Numbered from the stretch's first letter, positions 1 to 8,374 are shown. The stretch is 64,000 nucleotides of DNA from UBA3941 sp002385665 (GCA_050949255.1 JBMNFJ010000016.1:806001-870000); one strand, 5' to 3'. Notes: a model not told the origin generated them from the sequence alone. Numbers and translations are program-made.

Positions 1-622
1 AGTATATTAGAACATTCCGACATATAATCAAATGGCAGCCCACGGGAAAGGGATCCATTAATAGATTATGTTGCCTAAACTCTACACTCTTTTTAATCTT
101 TTCATCTATTATGTAAAAGCCATCTTTGATCGTAAAATATTTATCTACATAGGACTTGGGCAGAGATTGCAGACTTTTTTCTAAATAGATACCTTTTTTC
201 GCCTTTTTTAAGACTTCCCTATCAATGTCTGTGGCTAATATTTTTGCGTGGTTTGAAGGTAAAAATTCTTGTAACACCATAGCCAATGAATAGGGTTCTT
301 CCCCTGTAGAACATGCAGCGCTCCATATTTTTAGTTTATCATGCTTTTCCAAAAGCATGGGGATAATATCCCTTTTAAGCGTTTCCCATTGGTTGGCGTT
401 TCTGTAGAATTCAGAAACATTGATAGTAATATAATCAATAAAGCTTGCCAACATATCCTTGTCATTGGCCAACGCTCTGTAGTAATCCTCATAATGTTTG
501 TAGTTATGCCTATTAATCAGAGAATCAATTCTACGTTTCATCTGACGTTCTTTATAGCAAGATAGATCAATTTTTGTCAATTCAAAAAAAGCTCTGGTAA
601 AATCCTCATAATTCCAGTGCAT
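1..622 (-). CDS. cheR: CheR-type chemotaxis protein methyltransferase (3' end cut by window edge)
   Basis: Translating the minus strand from the ATG at 622 gives 207 uninterrupted codons running off the window. CheR proteins use S-adenosylmethionine to methylate glutamates of chemoreceptors. Visible signatures are an N-terminal helical region with EFYRNANQWE (71-80), the SAM-binding AACSTGEEPYSLAM (102-115), ATDID (130-134) for the acidic ribose contact, and LIICRNVLIY (198-207) near the end of the catalytic fold. A GGGG ribosome site lies about 8 bases before the ATG. The family is about 260-280 residues, so roughly a quarter is missing because of the edge, not decay. Two terminator-like hairpins separate it from rpsA, so it is probably transcribed independently. 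No other chemotaxis gene is in view. Confidence 0.93.
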   Translation of the reverse strand, partial: MHWNYEDFTRAFFELTKIDLSCYKERQMKRRIDSLINRHNYKHYEDYYRALANDKDMLASFIDYITINVSEFYRNANQWETLKRDIIPMLLEKHDKLKIWSAACSTGEEPYSLAMVLQEFLPSNHAKILATDIDREVLKKAKKGIYLEKSLQSLPKSYVDKYFTIKDGFYIIDEKIKKSVEFRQHNLLMDPFPVGCHLIICRNVLIY

Positions 623-680
623 CTATATTACCCCTTACAAAATACTTTATCTGTTTGTATAGTGTATCATGAATACGAAT

Positions 681-710
681 AAAAAAGAAGTCGTGAATTG
701 TCACGACTTC
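681..710 (-). terminator. Rho-independent terminator between rpsA and cheR
   Basis: A perfect 10-bp stem (GAAGTCGTGA / TCACGACTTC) with a 4-base loop is followed on the minus strand by TTTTTTATT. It is the second of two tandem terminators downstream of rpsA. Confidence 0.75.
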
Positions 711-774
711 ATGTAAAGGGGGTCTCAATGTGTTTGTGAGGTCGATTATATTATTAGCCTTTTTATTTTTTTTA

Positions 775-803
775 TGCAAAAAAGAAAGGCAGAATATCTG
801 CCT
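775..803 (-). terminator. Rho-independent terminator of rpsA
   Basis: A 7-bp stem (AGGCAGA / TCTGCCT, 787-803) with a 3-base loop is followed on the minus strand by TTTCTTTTTTG, about 30 bases after the rpsA stop codon. Confidence 0.75.
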
Positions 804-835
804 AATAGAAAAATGATATTTAGATATAATCTTTA

Positions 836-2281
836 CTAGCTAAAATCTTCCGGGAAAAATTCTCCCAGTGATACAGTCATATCTTCTTTTTGAAATTGTT
901 CTTCTTTTGCTTTAGGTTTAGCCGGCTCTGGTTTTATTCTTTCTTCAGGTAATAATTCTCTAATGCTAAGACTAATTCTTCTGTTTTCAGAATTAGCATC
1001 TAAAACCTTCACATCGACTTCTTGGCCAATGGTGAGCTCATCTTCTACCTTTTGTATCCTTCTGTTGGCTACTTGCGAAATATGAACTAACCCGTCCACG
1101 CCTGGCTCCAGTTCAATAAATGCACCAAAAGAAGTAATGCGTACTACTTTTCCCTTTACAGTTGAGCCTACAGGGTATTTCTCTTCTACATTATCCCATG
1201 GATGGGGCAAAGTCTGCTTGTAGCCAAGTGAAATCCTTTCTTTCTCGCGATCAACGGCTAAAACAATAACTTCCACATTCTCCTCTTCACTGAGGACCTC
1301 TCTAGGATCATTTACATGGCCCCAGGATAGATCAGAAATATGGATAAGGCCATCAACGCCACCAATATCAACAAAAGCGCCAAAATTTGTTAAGCGTTTT
1401 ACTACACCTTTGATTCGCTGACCTTCTTCAATTGAAGACCAAAGTTTCTGCCGTCTTTCTTCTTCCTCAGCCTCTAGTATAACTCTTTGAGAGGCTACTA
1501 CTCTCCTACGTCTTCTTTCCAGCTCAATTATTCTGAGCCGTAATGTCTTGCCAACAAAAGTGCTAAGATCTTCAACATAACTATTGGAGAGCTGGGAGGC
1601 AGGCACAAAGGCTCTAATATCACCTATCTTTGCGATGACTCCACCTTTTACCGCTTCTGTGCATATACCTTCAAATTCCTCCCCAGTCTCTAACCCTTTT
1701 TCTATAGCTTGCCATGCCCTTTTTCTTTCAACAGATTTACGCGATAGTATTACATTTCCTTCTTCATCCTTAACCTTAAGAACCTCTACTTCTACTTCAT
1801 CGCCTGGATTATACAAATCGAATGGAGTTTGATCTTCATCGAGTATTAGTTCATTCAGCGGTATAATTCCATCAGCCTTATAGCCGATATTGACAATCAC
1901 TTCAGATTCGTTGACGGATAGGACCGTTCCTTTTATCATTTGTCCGGATCTTAGGGTTACCATTGTCTCCTCAAAATCTTCCATAGTTATAGCCTCTTCC
2001 GGACTATCATCCTCTGAATTATTTTCCTGTGCTTCTGTTAATTCATCATCTTCCTGGGAAGCATCATGCTCTTCAGCCTCGACCAAATCCCTGTCCTCTT
2101 CCGTAGAATCATCTGTTTGCGATTCAATGGTATCATTTTCAACCATGGGGGGATTCTCCCTCTGTGGCATTATTGTCTCTTCATTAATTTCATTAGTTGT
2201 CGGCGTTTCGTTGTCAATGACCTGATTGTCCTTTGGAGCATCATTGACCTTTTCATTGTTGTTTCCTTCAAATGCATTCAT
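836..2281 (-). CDS. rpsA: Small ribosomal subunit protein S1 homologue, four S1 domains with acidic N-terminal extension
   Basis: 481 residues. Four S1/OB-fold RNA-binding repeats can be placed at about 110-182, 199-267, 284-355 and 370-440; the third and fourth carry the classic FGAFVDIGGVDGLIHIS and FGAFIELEPGVDGLVHIS patterns. S1 helps mRNA bind the 30S subunit, although Firmicute homologues are shorter than the six-domain enterobacterial protein. Residues 1-100 are a low-complexity, strongly acidic tail that resembles no domain I know and is probably disordered. The ATG has a strong AAGGAGG ribosome site. In many Clostridia ispH lies directly upstream or is fused to rpsA; here the upstream 548 bases hold only an apparent ispH remnant. 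Confidence 0.93.
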   Translation of the reverse strand: MNAFEGNNNEKVNDAPKDNQVIDNETPTTNEINEETIMPQRENPPMVENDTIESQTDDSTEEDRDLVEAEEHDASQEDDELTEAQENNSEDDSPEEAITMEDFEETMVTLRSGQMIKGTVLSVNESEVIVNIGYKADGIIPLNELILDEDQTPFDLYNPGDEVEVEVLKVKDEEGNVILSRKSVERKRAWQAIEKGLETGEEFEGICTEAVKGGVIAKIGDIRAFVPASQLSNSYVEDLSTFVGKTLRLRIIELERRRRRVVASQRVILEAEEEERRQKLWSSIEEGQRIKGVVKRLTNFGAFVDIGGVDGLIHISDLSWGHVNDPREVLSEEENVEVIVLAVDREKERISLGYKQTLPHPWDNVEEKYPVGSTVKGKVVRITSFGAFIELEPGVDGLVHISQVANRRIQKVEDELTIGQEVDVKVLDANSENRRISLSIRELLPEERIKPEPAKPKAKEEQFQKEDMTVSLGEFFPEDFS

Positions 2282-2829
2282 CCTAAAAATTACCTCCTTG
2301 ATGACCCAATCAGGCTTTTAGTATCCGCTTTAATACCACTATCCCTTTTGGATCTTATACATTAAAATCAATATCAATTACTGCTCAAATAACAACTGTA
2401 TTCTCACAGCATGATTAGCTTAAATAGCATTTTTAACGTGGATTTGTAACCACAACGATAAACAATTCTAGCCTTATCCTTAGTCCTCGCCTCCCTTTGG
2501 AATTAAAAATACATTAATTCCAATCCTCCATATCACAGTCCGTTTACCATTGACGATGATAATAATATCATACCCATTAAGGTGATATTCTTCCGCCAGC
2601 TTCGGGCATGTTTGGTATTTGGAGATAAAATAATTTACGTGCTTATAACTGCAGTGCTATTATAAAACATTTCCCCATGACATTGAACCGGATACAATAT
2701 TTATATTTAATTCTTGCCCGACTTTCATAAAAATACATCTCTACCTATTACTTTTCGATATAATAGCACTAAATCCTTCTTTTTTGGAAAAAATATAGGA
2801 AAAATAATTGAATTGCGGATATTTACTCT
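2282..2829. other. 548-base gap between plsC and rpsA without an intact gene
   Basis: The gap holds the ispH-like remnant (2480-2629), a short GTGG/CCAC hairpin near 2440-2455 and the rpsA ribosome site at its left end. I found no convincing promoter and no other open frame with a ribosome site. Confidence 0.6.
2480..2629 (-). pseudogene. ispH: Probable remnant of ispH (HMBPP reductase) between plsC and rpsA
   Basis: The minus strand here encodes about 49 codons containing TCPKLAEEYHLNGYDIIII followed by VNGKRTVIWRIGIN. This resembles the internal IspH segment around the second cluster-ligand cysteine: an ATCPFVKK-type motif, then a helix, then GYxIIIVGxKxHPEVxGIxG, with a small deletion after TCP. 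No start codon or other IspH block is intact, and stops occur in all frames on both sides. The clostridial gene order cmk-plsC-ispH-rpsA predicts ispH at exactly this place. The match is by eye over about 35 residues, so chance similarity is not excluded. An intact copy would be expected elsewhere, because dxs and ispA are present. Confidence 0.5.
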
Positions 2830-3411
2830 CTAATCATCAAATAAAGAATTCAAAGAGTTCTCCATGTCCCTGGACATCAATTCAATCAATTCGGTATTAG
2901 ATTTTTGGGAATAATAGTATTCCATATCCAATTCTTTTCCTATAATTACCTTCATAGGATGAAATAGCTTATATCCCCCAATTACCCCCACAGGTACTAC
3001 TTTTGCTTTTGACTTATGGGCAATGGAAGCAGCACCAAAGGAAAAGTCCTTAACCTTTCCTTGCTTTCTACGTGTTCCTTCTGGAAAGATACCAAATACA
3101 TTATTGTTTTTTAAAACCCTAAGAGAATTCTTTATAGCTGATAGGTCGGCGGTGCCCCTTTTTACTGGAAAAGCTCCGAGTTTTTTTAGTGTAAATCTTA
3201 GGATTGGATTTTTAAAGAGCTCCACTTTTGCCATAAAATATACCCTTCGCGGTAGAATGCATCCAATAAGAATTGGATCTAACATAGATATATGATTAGA
3301 ATAAAGAATAACTGCCCCTGTCATTGGAAAATTGTTTAGACCTACAACCTTAGGCCTATATAAAAGAAACAGGATAGGACGAAGTATAGCCCTGAGAATC
3401 TTATAGAACAT
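2830..3411 (-). CDS. plsC: 1-acyl-sn-glycerol-3-phosphate acyltransferase
   Basis: 193 residues. PlsC transfers an acyl chain to lysophosphatidate to make phosphatidate at the inner face of the membrane. The acyltransferase blocks are in order: NHISMLD (39-45, the HX4D catalytic motif with H40 and D45), FPVKRG (81-86), and FPEGTRRKQG (109-118, the EGTR substrate-binding motif). A hydrophobic N-terminal segment precedes them. The length is typical of the short clostridial form. It starts 2 bases after the stop of the AroH-Cmk gene, so the two are translationally coupled. Confidence 0.92.
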   Translation of the reverse strand: MFYKILRAILRPILFLLYRPKVVGLNNFPMTGAVILYSNHISMLDPILIGCILPRRVYFMAKVELFKNPILRFTLKKLGAFPVKRGTADLSAIKNSLRVLKNNNVFGIFPEGTRRKQGKVKDFSFGAASIAHKSKAKVVPVGVIGGYKLFHPMKVIIGKELDMEYYYSQKSNTELIELMSRDMENSLNSLFDD

Positions 3412-3413
3412 GC

Positions 3414-4481
3414 CTATCCCTCCTTACTATTCATGAAATAATTCTCTATATGTCCTAACATTTCTGCCAATACCTCTTTAATAGACTTACATGTTGTATC
3501 AATGATTATGGCATCTTCTGATGCTACTAAGGGGGCAAAGTTACGACTTTTATCGTTGGTATCTCTCGCCTCAATATCCCTCTTAACGGCTTCTATGCTC
3601 TCCTTATACCCTTTCAAACGCAATTCTTCCCATCTTCTCCTTGCTCTTTCGTCTAATGAAGCAGTCAAATAGAATTTGAAAGTTGCATCAGGTAATACAT
3701 AGGTACCTATATCCCTACCATCCATTACTAATGATTTTGATTTTGCCATGTCACGTTGAATCTTAGCTAATTTAATACGTACTTCAGGTATAACTGCTAC
3801 TTGAGAGGCGCCTTTGGATATCTCTGGACATCGGATTTTATGAGTAACATCTTGTCCATCCAATATAACAATTTGTTTATCACCATCGAATTTAATTTCT
3901 ATTTCTGTTGATGATAGGGCAACGATTATTTCTTGAGTGTTGAAAAAATCAATGTTTTTACTGAGCATTTTATATGCAACTGCTCTATACATTGCACCAG
4001 TATCAAGATACACTATCCCTAATTTACTTGAAAGTGCTTTGGCTATGGTACTCTTACCAGCACCAGCGGGGCCATCAATTGCTACAGTGAACTGTTGTTC
4101 TGACATAATTTTGGAAATCTGCTCTTGTATTAGATCCGGTCTTAGAGATTTTGCTTTTTTTAGGTAAACATGCTCTATAGTCCTAGAATGGGGTGATTGG
4201 ATATTCATCATAACACGGATACATTTTTCTAAACTACCCTTGACATACATTTCTTGACAACAGAATAATGGTATATCTACCATCCCCAATTCTCGGGCTG
4301 CTACCGCGGGGTATATTGAATCCAGATCCTTGGTGCCTGTGAAAATAATGCTAATTATCTCATTATAATCTATTTTATTCCTTCTGATAATTTCTTTCAG
4401 TAATACTGTGGTATTGTCCAATATCTGCTGGGGAGTGTTATCATCTACGGTAATAGCTCCCCTTATAGCGTAAAATAACAA
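3414..4481 (-). CDS. cmk: Fusion of AroH-type chorismate mutase and (d)CMP kinase
   Basis: 355 residues from the TTG at 4481. The N-terminal part (about 1-115) is an AroH-class chorismate mutase keeping the residues known from Bacillus subtilis AroH: R7, R63, E77, R89, Y106 and R114. The C-terminal part (about 131-350) is cytidylate kinase, with P-loop GPAGAGKST at 137-145 and DTGAMYRAVA just after. One protein would therefore convert chorismate to prephenate and phosphorylate CMP/dCMP. I chose the TTG start because GAGGGGG lies 8 bases upstream and because it places the first catalytic Arg at position 7, as in AroH. A longer frame begins at a TTG at 4514 inside hutP. It follows hutP closely and is coupled to plsC. 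Confidence 0.9.
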   Translation of the reverse strand: MLFYAIRGAITVDDNTPQQILDNTTVLLKEIIRRNKIDYNEIISIIFTGTKDLDSIYPAVAARELGMVDIPLFCCQEMYVKGSLEKCIRVMMNIQSPHSRTIEHVYLKKAKSLRPDLIQEQISKIMSEQQFTVAIDGPAGAGKSTIAKALSSKLGIVYLDTGAMYRAVAYKMLSKNIDFFNTQEIIVALSSTEIEIKFDGDKQIVILDGQDVTHKIRCPEISKGASQVAVIPEVRIKLAKIQRDMAKSKSLVMDGRDIGTYVLPDATFKFYLTASLDERARRRWEELRLKGYKESIEAVKRDIEARDTNDKSRNFAPLVASEDAIIIDTTCKSIKEVLAEMLGHIENYFMNSKEG

Positions 4482-4494
4482 TTGTTTTTCCCCC

Positions 4495-4908
4495 TCATAT
4501 AGCTCTGTGACCAAGGCCGATGGCTACTTCGTTAAGGTGAAGCAACCCTATCCCAAAGAATAAGGCTACACTAACATGGTCATGATATCTTGCAACTGCA
4601 ATCTTACCGCCCACACTCAATCCCATGGCTTTGTGCATAATCTGGGCAATGGCCTCTCTTGTGGCACCAGCTACGGCACCTTCTTCAGCATGGGAGTCCC
4701 CTATTACCCCCTCACGTTTGGAAGCAACTACTGCTCTTTCAATAATCTTGTTTACTGATGTGATGAAGTCACCGCCATAATCTATGGCCACGGTCCTAAT
4801 ACCTGTTTTTAAATATTCTTCCTTATAATAATTCTCCTCAGCCCTATTTTTTGTAAGGCTCATCTGAATTGCAATTCTGGCAACCTCGCGACTCCCAAGC
4901 AAATCCAT
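4495..4908 (-). CDS. hutP: HutP family RNA-binding antiterminator
   Basis: 137 residues, close to the 148-151 of bacillar HutP. In Bacillus, HutP binds L-histidine and a divalent metal and then the leader RNA of the histidine-utilisation operon to prevent termination. The clostridial form is recognised from GIRTVAIDYGGDF (36-48), SVGGKIAVARY (98-108) and the C-terminal GIGLLHLNEVAIGLGHRAI; H73, H124 and H134 are candidate metal or ligand residues. AAGGAG precedes the ATG. There are no hut genes here: it lies directly upstream of the AroH-Cmk fusion, so its target is unknown and the histidine link is inherited from the family only. Confidence 0.88.
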   Translation of the reverse strand: MDLLGSREVARIAIQMSLTKNRAEENYYKEEYLKTGIRTVAIDYGGDFITSVNKIIERAVVASKREGVIGDSHAEEGAVAGATREAIAQIMHKAMGLSVGGKIAVARYHDHVSVALFFGIGLLHLNEVAIGLGHRAI

Positions 4909-5060
4909 ATCATATCTCCTTCGTGCTAGTATATGTACATAATCATTATAAGGCAGGCCCCCAGCTTGTACAAGTGGTTTTTTTATTCAAGAAATAACTA
5001 ACCACTAAAATAGTAGAAAACATTTTTAGACCTTTAAAGTGCTAAAAGTGGTATTTGGGC

Positions 5061-5672
5061 TTAGGATTTAAGATGGTTTAAATTATTAAGATATAGGATA
5101 GTGTTGTTTCCTTCATCCATACTTATTAGACTCAGACCTGTTTGGTCTATTTTAAAACGAGTTATCAAATTGAGAGGAATCCCGATTAGGCTAAAAATTA
5201 AAACTTTAACAGTAGCTGAATGGGAAATGACCAAGATATTATTGCCGTTCCCTGGGTAGTTATTCTTCAACTTTTCTATAAATGAGTTGACTCTGTTGCA
5301 GACTGATAAAAGATTCTCCCCTCCTTTTGGAGAGTAGGATAGTTCATTACGCCATCTTGCAAGTTGGCCCGGGTACTTGGCCTCAATTTCAGGCGTAGAC
5401 AACCCTTCCCAACTACCAAAGGAAACCTCCCTAAGCAGTGGATCACTAATAGGATTTAATTGTAATTGGTTCCCGATTATTTCGGCTGTTTCTCTGGCTC
5501 TTAAAAGATCACTGCAGTAGATAGCCGTGATTTGTTCTTTTTTCTCTAAATATTCTCCCAATTTCTTCGCCTGTACTCGGCCTAGATCGCTGAGGCATGT
5601 ATTCTGCATCCCTTGAGTTTTACCTAGACGGTTCCATTCAGTTTCTCCATGACGAGTCAAAAATAATCGCAT
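5061..5672 (-). CDS. Histidine phosphatase superfamily protein (phosphoglycerate mutase-like)
   Basis: 203 residues. The phosphohistidine signature RHGET is at 7-11 (H8 nucleophile). R58 in SDLLRARETAE, acidic E82 in REVSFGSWEG and the second histidine H151 in VISHS complete the catalytic set. The REVSFGSWEG block is typical of GpmB/CobC/PhoE-like phosphatases and not of true dPGM glycolytic enzymes. The substrate cannot be told: broad phosphatase and alpha-ribazole phosphatase are both possible, and no cobalamin genes are nearby. AAAGGGG precedes the ATG. It follows the RpiR-type regulator by 18 bases and is probably co-transcribed with it. Confidence 0.88.
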   Translation of the reverse strand: MRLFLTRHGETEWNRLGKTQGMQNTCLSDLGRVQAKKLGEYLEKKEQITAIYCSDLLRARETAEIIGNQLQLNPISDPLLREVSFGSWEGLSTPEIEAKYPGQLARWRNELSYSPKGGENLLSVCNRVNSFIEKLKNNYPGNGNNILVISHSATVKVLIFSLIGIPLNLITRFKIDQTGLSLISMDEGNNTILYLNNLNHLKS

Positions 5673-5690
5673 GAACTACCCCTTTCCAGA

Positions 5691-6563
5691 CTAGGAATCT
5701 GCCATATCCTTACTTACATATACGTTAAATTTATCCCATAACTCTTCCAGAGTCCTAAACCCTGACGCAACCTGAGGACTCTTCCGCATGCTTATGCCGA
5801 CTATAAGAGCGTTTATTAAGCTTAAAGGGGCTACTAATGAGTCAACAAAGGATGCCATATTGCTCCTTGCCAGTAATGTATAATCGGAGTATGCAGTCAA
5901 AGGAGATAATTGGCTGTCGGTTAGAGCTACTGTCGTTGCACCACGTTCCTTAGCAAAGGACATAGCCTCTATAGTTCTGCTGGCATAACGCGGATAACTG
6001 ATTCCTATTAACAAATCATCTTTATCTATGTGGATTAGCTGTTCAAAGATATCATTAACTCCTGAGGTGGTTATTCTCACATTATCAAGTATAAAATTTA
6101 AATAATAACCCATAAATTGTGCCAACGGGGCAGCACTTCTTAGACCCAGAATATAGATTTTATCAGCTTTGACAACACTGTCGATGACGCTTTCGAAAAC
6201 CTTACTATCTGCTTCCTCGATAGTCATGCGTATATTGTTCATGTCAGCCTTTAAAACATTGCTAAGGATCATAGATTGATCCAGATCCGACGACATCTCA
6301 ATCCTTTGCAAGGTTGTAAGTTTGGTTCTTATAAGTTCCTGTAAAGCCTTTTGCAGTTTTGGATACCCATCATAATCAAGCATATTTGCAAATCTAACTA
6401 CTGTCGACTCGCTTACCCCTACCTTTTCACCTAGCCGATAAGCCGTCATGAACGCTGCTTTATCGTAGTTATTGATAATGTATTCCGAGATTAGTTTTTG
6501 GCCCTTACTCATCCTCTTATAGTTGATATTGATCCGATGAATCAAATCATCCTCAATCGCCAC
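5691..6563 (-). CDS. MurR/RpiR family transcriptional regulator
   Basis: 290 residues from GTG 6563. The N-terminal HTH_6 domain (about 1-80) has MSKGQKLISEYI and VSESTVVRFANMLDYDGYP; a C-terminal SIS sugar-phosphate-binding domain (about 120-265) contains ILGLRSAAPLAQ and LIGISYPRYASRT. Such regulators sense phosphosugars and control sugar or amino-sugar catabolism. The GTG start is favoured because AGGGGG lies 5-6 bases before it; a TTG six codons upstream overlaps that ribosome site. Its neighbour is a phosphatase gene, not a recognisable sugar operon, so the effector is unknown. Upstream lies the IS256 element, which may have separated it from former neighbours. Confidence 0.9.
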   Translation of the reverse strand: MAIEDDLIHRININYKRMSKGQKLISEYIINNYDKAAFMTAYRLGEKVGVSESTVVRFANMLDYDGYPKLQKALQELIRTKLTTLQRIEMSSDLDQSMILSNVLKADMNNIRMTIEEADSKVFESVIDSVVKADKIYILGLRSAAPLAQFMGYYLNFILDNVRITTSGVNDIFEQLIHIDKDDLLIGISYPRYASRTIEAMSFAKERGATTVALTDSQLSPLTAYSDYTLLARSNMASFVDSLVAPLSLINALIVGISMRKSPQVASGFRTLEELWDKFNVYVSKDMADS

Positions 6564-6831
6564 GATAATCCCCCTATACAAAGGTTAATTTATATAATCA
6601 TTCTCATTTTATCATAAGCCTTATTATATGCAAGATTATTTTGTGACCTCTGAATAAAATCTGGTTGCATTATAAAACATTGACACATTATGGTATTTCA
6701 ATACGATAACTTTTGAAAATCAAAACACCTACTTTTATTTTGGATATTTATAAACACCTTTCCATAAAATAAATTAACTAATGTTTGATATATAAGCTTT
6801 ATGACTAGGACAATGCCTTGATATTTGAAAG

Positions 6832-6839
6832 ATGTGAAC
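6832..6839 (+). repeat. 8-bp direct repeat, left target-site duplication of the IS
   Basis: ATGTGAAC here is repeated exactly at 8395-8402, just outside the right end of the IS256-type element. IS256-family elements make 8-9 bp duplications. Confidence 0.75.
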
Positions 6840-6846
6840 AGTCAAG

Positions 6847-6866
6847 TCCAAAATAGTGTGTAAAAT
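6847..6866 (+). repeat. Left terminal inverted repeat of the IS256-family element
   Basis: It reads TCC followed by an AT-rich stretch and GTGTAAAAT. The complement of 8375-8394 matches at 13 of 20 positions, including TCC and GTGTAAAA. Confidence 0.6.
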
Positions 6867-6968
6867 GCCTCGGTAGTTAAATATTTTGAAATTCTTTAAA
6901 ACGATATTTTTTGCACCTTGAAAAACATAAGGCGTTTATGCCGCGAAAGCCTGTTGATACGGTGGAGT

Positions 6969-7043
6969 CCCCTCTGGTATAATTTAGGGACGGAAATATA
7001 CCCCCATAAGGTCATTTCCGCCATAAATGGGTGTCCAGAGGGG
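6969..7043 (-). repeat. Nested inverted repeats in the non-coding 3' part of the IS
   Basis: CCCCTCTGG (6969-6977) pairs with CCAGAGGGG (7035-7043). Inside it CGGAAAT (6991-6997) pairs with ATTTCCG (7014-7020). The transcript would fold into a long two-tier hairpin just after the transposase gene. A GGGGCCCC palindrome follows at 7047-7054. It could end transcription, block read-in or mark the element end; the sequence does not say which. Confidence 0.6.
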
Positions 7044-7087
7044 GCAGGGGCCCCCGTGTCAATAGGACCGTGGAATAAATGCGAGTT

Positions 7088-8296
7088 TTAGGCAGCGGGG
7101 CTATCCTTTAATTCTTTGTCCTGTATTTGATAATATAGAGCCATATCAAAGTATTTACGCCCTGTTTGCCATTTTTCATCATGCTCCATCAATAGAGCGC
7201 CCATGAGCCGGATGACAGATGCCGCATTGGGGAAGATTCTAATCACCCGTTCCCGACGACGGATTTCCTGGTTAAGCCTCTCTACACCATTGGTAGTGCG
7301 TAGCCGTTTCCGATACTTCAGGGGCAGTGCAAGAACAGCGGTTATGTCATCAAAGGCCTCGTCCAGTAAAGCTGTAGCCTTTGGTGCTTTGGATTCATAG
7401 GTTTTGATGATCTGATCCCGAACCTTGCGAGCACTCTCCAGATCAACGGATTCGTAAAGCCGGCGCAGTTCTTCCTTAACTTCAGGCTGCAATGCTTTCG
7501 GCGTATGATCCAGCATGTTCCTGGAAAAGTGAGTTTGACAACGCTGCCAGCTGGTTCCCTGAAAGTGCCTTCTAACAGCATTGACCAGTCCTTTGTGGTC
7601 ATCGGAGGTAACCAGATCAACGTTCTTTAGTCCTCGGTCCTTAAGGGAAGAGAAGAGCTCTCCCCAACTGCTTTCTGATTCGCTGTTGGCTAATTGAAAT
7701 CCGATGATTTCACGATGGCCTTCTTCATTTACGGCTATGGCAATCAGTAAACCTCTTGACTGTATACGGCCATTCTCCCGTACCTTTACATAGATGGCAT
7801 CCACCATGAGGAAGGGGTAATGGCACTTTAGAGGTCGTGTTCTAAAGGCTTCCACCATAGGATCCAGATTCTTGCAAAGAGCTGAGACGGTTGATTTGGA
7901 AAACTTCTTCCCACACAGCTCTTCGGTAATTTGCTCTACTTTTCGGGTGGAAACACCATTTATGACCATCTCCATCATTGCCAGAACCAGGGCTTGTTCA
8001 CTACGCTGATAACGGGCAAACAGTTCTGTAGAGAAATGGCCATTACGATGCCTGGGAACCCGCAAAGTGAGTGCACCCACTCGAGTAGTTAACTGTCTAT
8101 CCCGGAATCCATTGCGGTAGGCGGTCCTTCCTTCCGTACGCTCATAGGGCTGGGCTCCTATTTGCTCTGTTGATTGGGATAGGAGTACCTGGTTGAAGAT
8201 TTCTTCCAATAATTTGGAAAATGCTTCATCTCTGCCATTTGATAAAAATAATCCGTGCAAAAGTTCTTCGGTTATTGTAATATTATACTGAGCCAT
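7088..8296 (-). CDS. IS256 family (Mutator-type) transposase
   Basis: 402 residues, the normal size for the family, with no frameshift. The DDE catalytic triad is visible: D166 in FLMVDAIYVKV, D232 in SDDHKGL and E339 in NGVERLNQEIRRR, together with the family C253-X2-H256 pair in RCQTHFSRN. The N-terminal part (1-150) contains the YRNGFRDRQLTTRVG region used in DNA binding. An AGGAGGATGAACC-type ribosome site precedes the ATG. It should cut and join the element ends through a circular intermediate. The protein is intact, so the element may still be active. Confidence 0.96.
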   Translation of the reverse strand: MAQYNITITEELLHGLFLSNGRDEAFSKLLEEIFNQVLLSQSTEQIGAQPYERTEGRTAYRNGFRDRQLTTRVGALTLRVPRHRNGHFSTELFARYQRSEQALVLAMMEMVINGVSTRKVEQITEELCGKKFSKSTVSALCKNLDPMVEAFRTRPLKCHYPFLMVDAIYVKVRENGRIQSRGLLIAIAVNEEGHREIIGFQLANSESESSWGELFSSLKDRGLKNVDLVTSDDHKGLVNAVRRHFQGTSWQRCQTHFSRNMLDHTPKALQPEVKEELRRLYESVDLESARKVRDQIIKTYESKAPKATALLDEAFDDITAVLALPLKYRKRLRTTNGVERLNQEIRRRERVIRIFPNAASVIRLMGALLMEHDEKWQTGRKYFDMALYYQIQDKELKDSPAA

Positions 8297-8374
8297 GGTT
8301 CATCCTCCTCGGTTTGGTATTTGTATCGTAACTATATTCTAACCGAGGTTGAGCCTTGGCTCAAATTATTTCTC

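Noticed and set aside
341..565. Short plus-strand open frame
   Set aside because: It lies antisense to cheR, which is well conserved; no ribosome site or family match.
4970..5006. AGTGGTT / AACCACT inverted repeat between the phosphatase gene and hutP as a terminator
   Set aside because: The loop is long and the following sequence lacks a T-run.
7342..7620. 92-codon minus-strand frame inside the transposase gene
   Set aside because: It is a shadow frame of the intact IS256 transposase.
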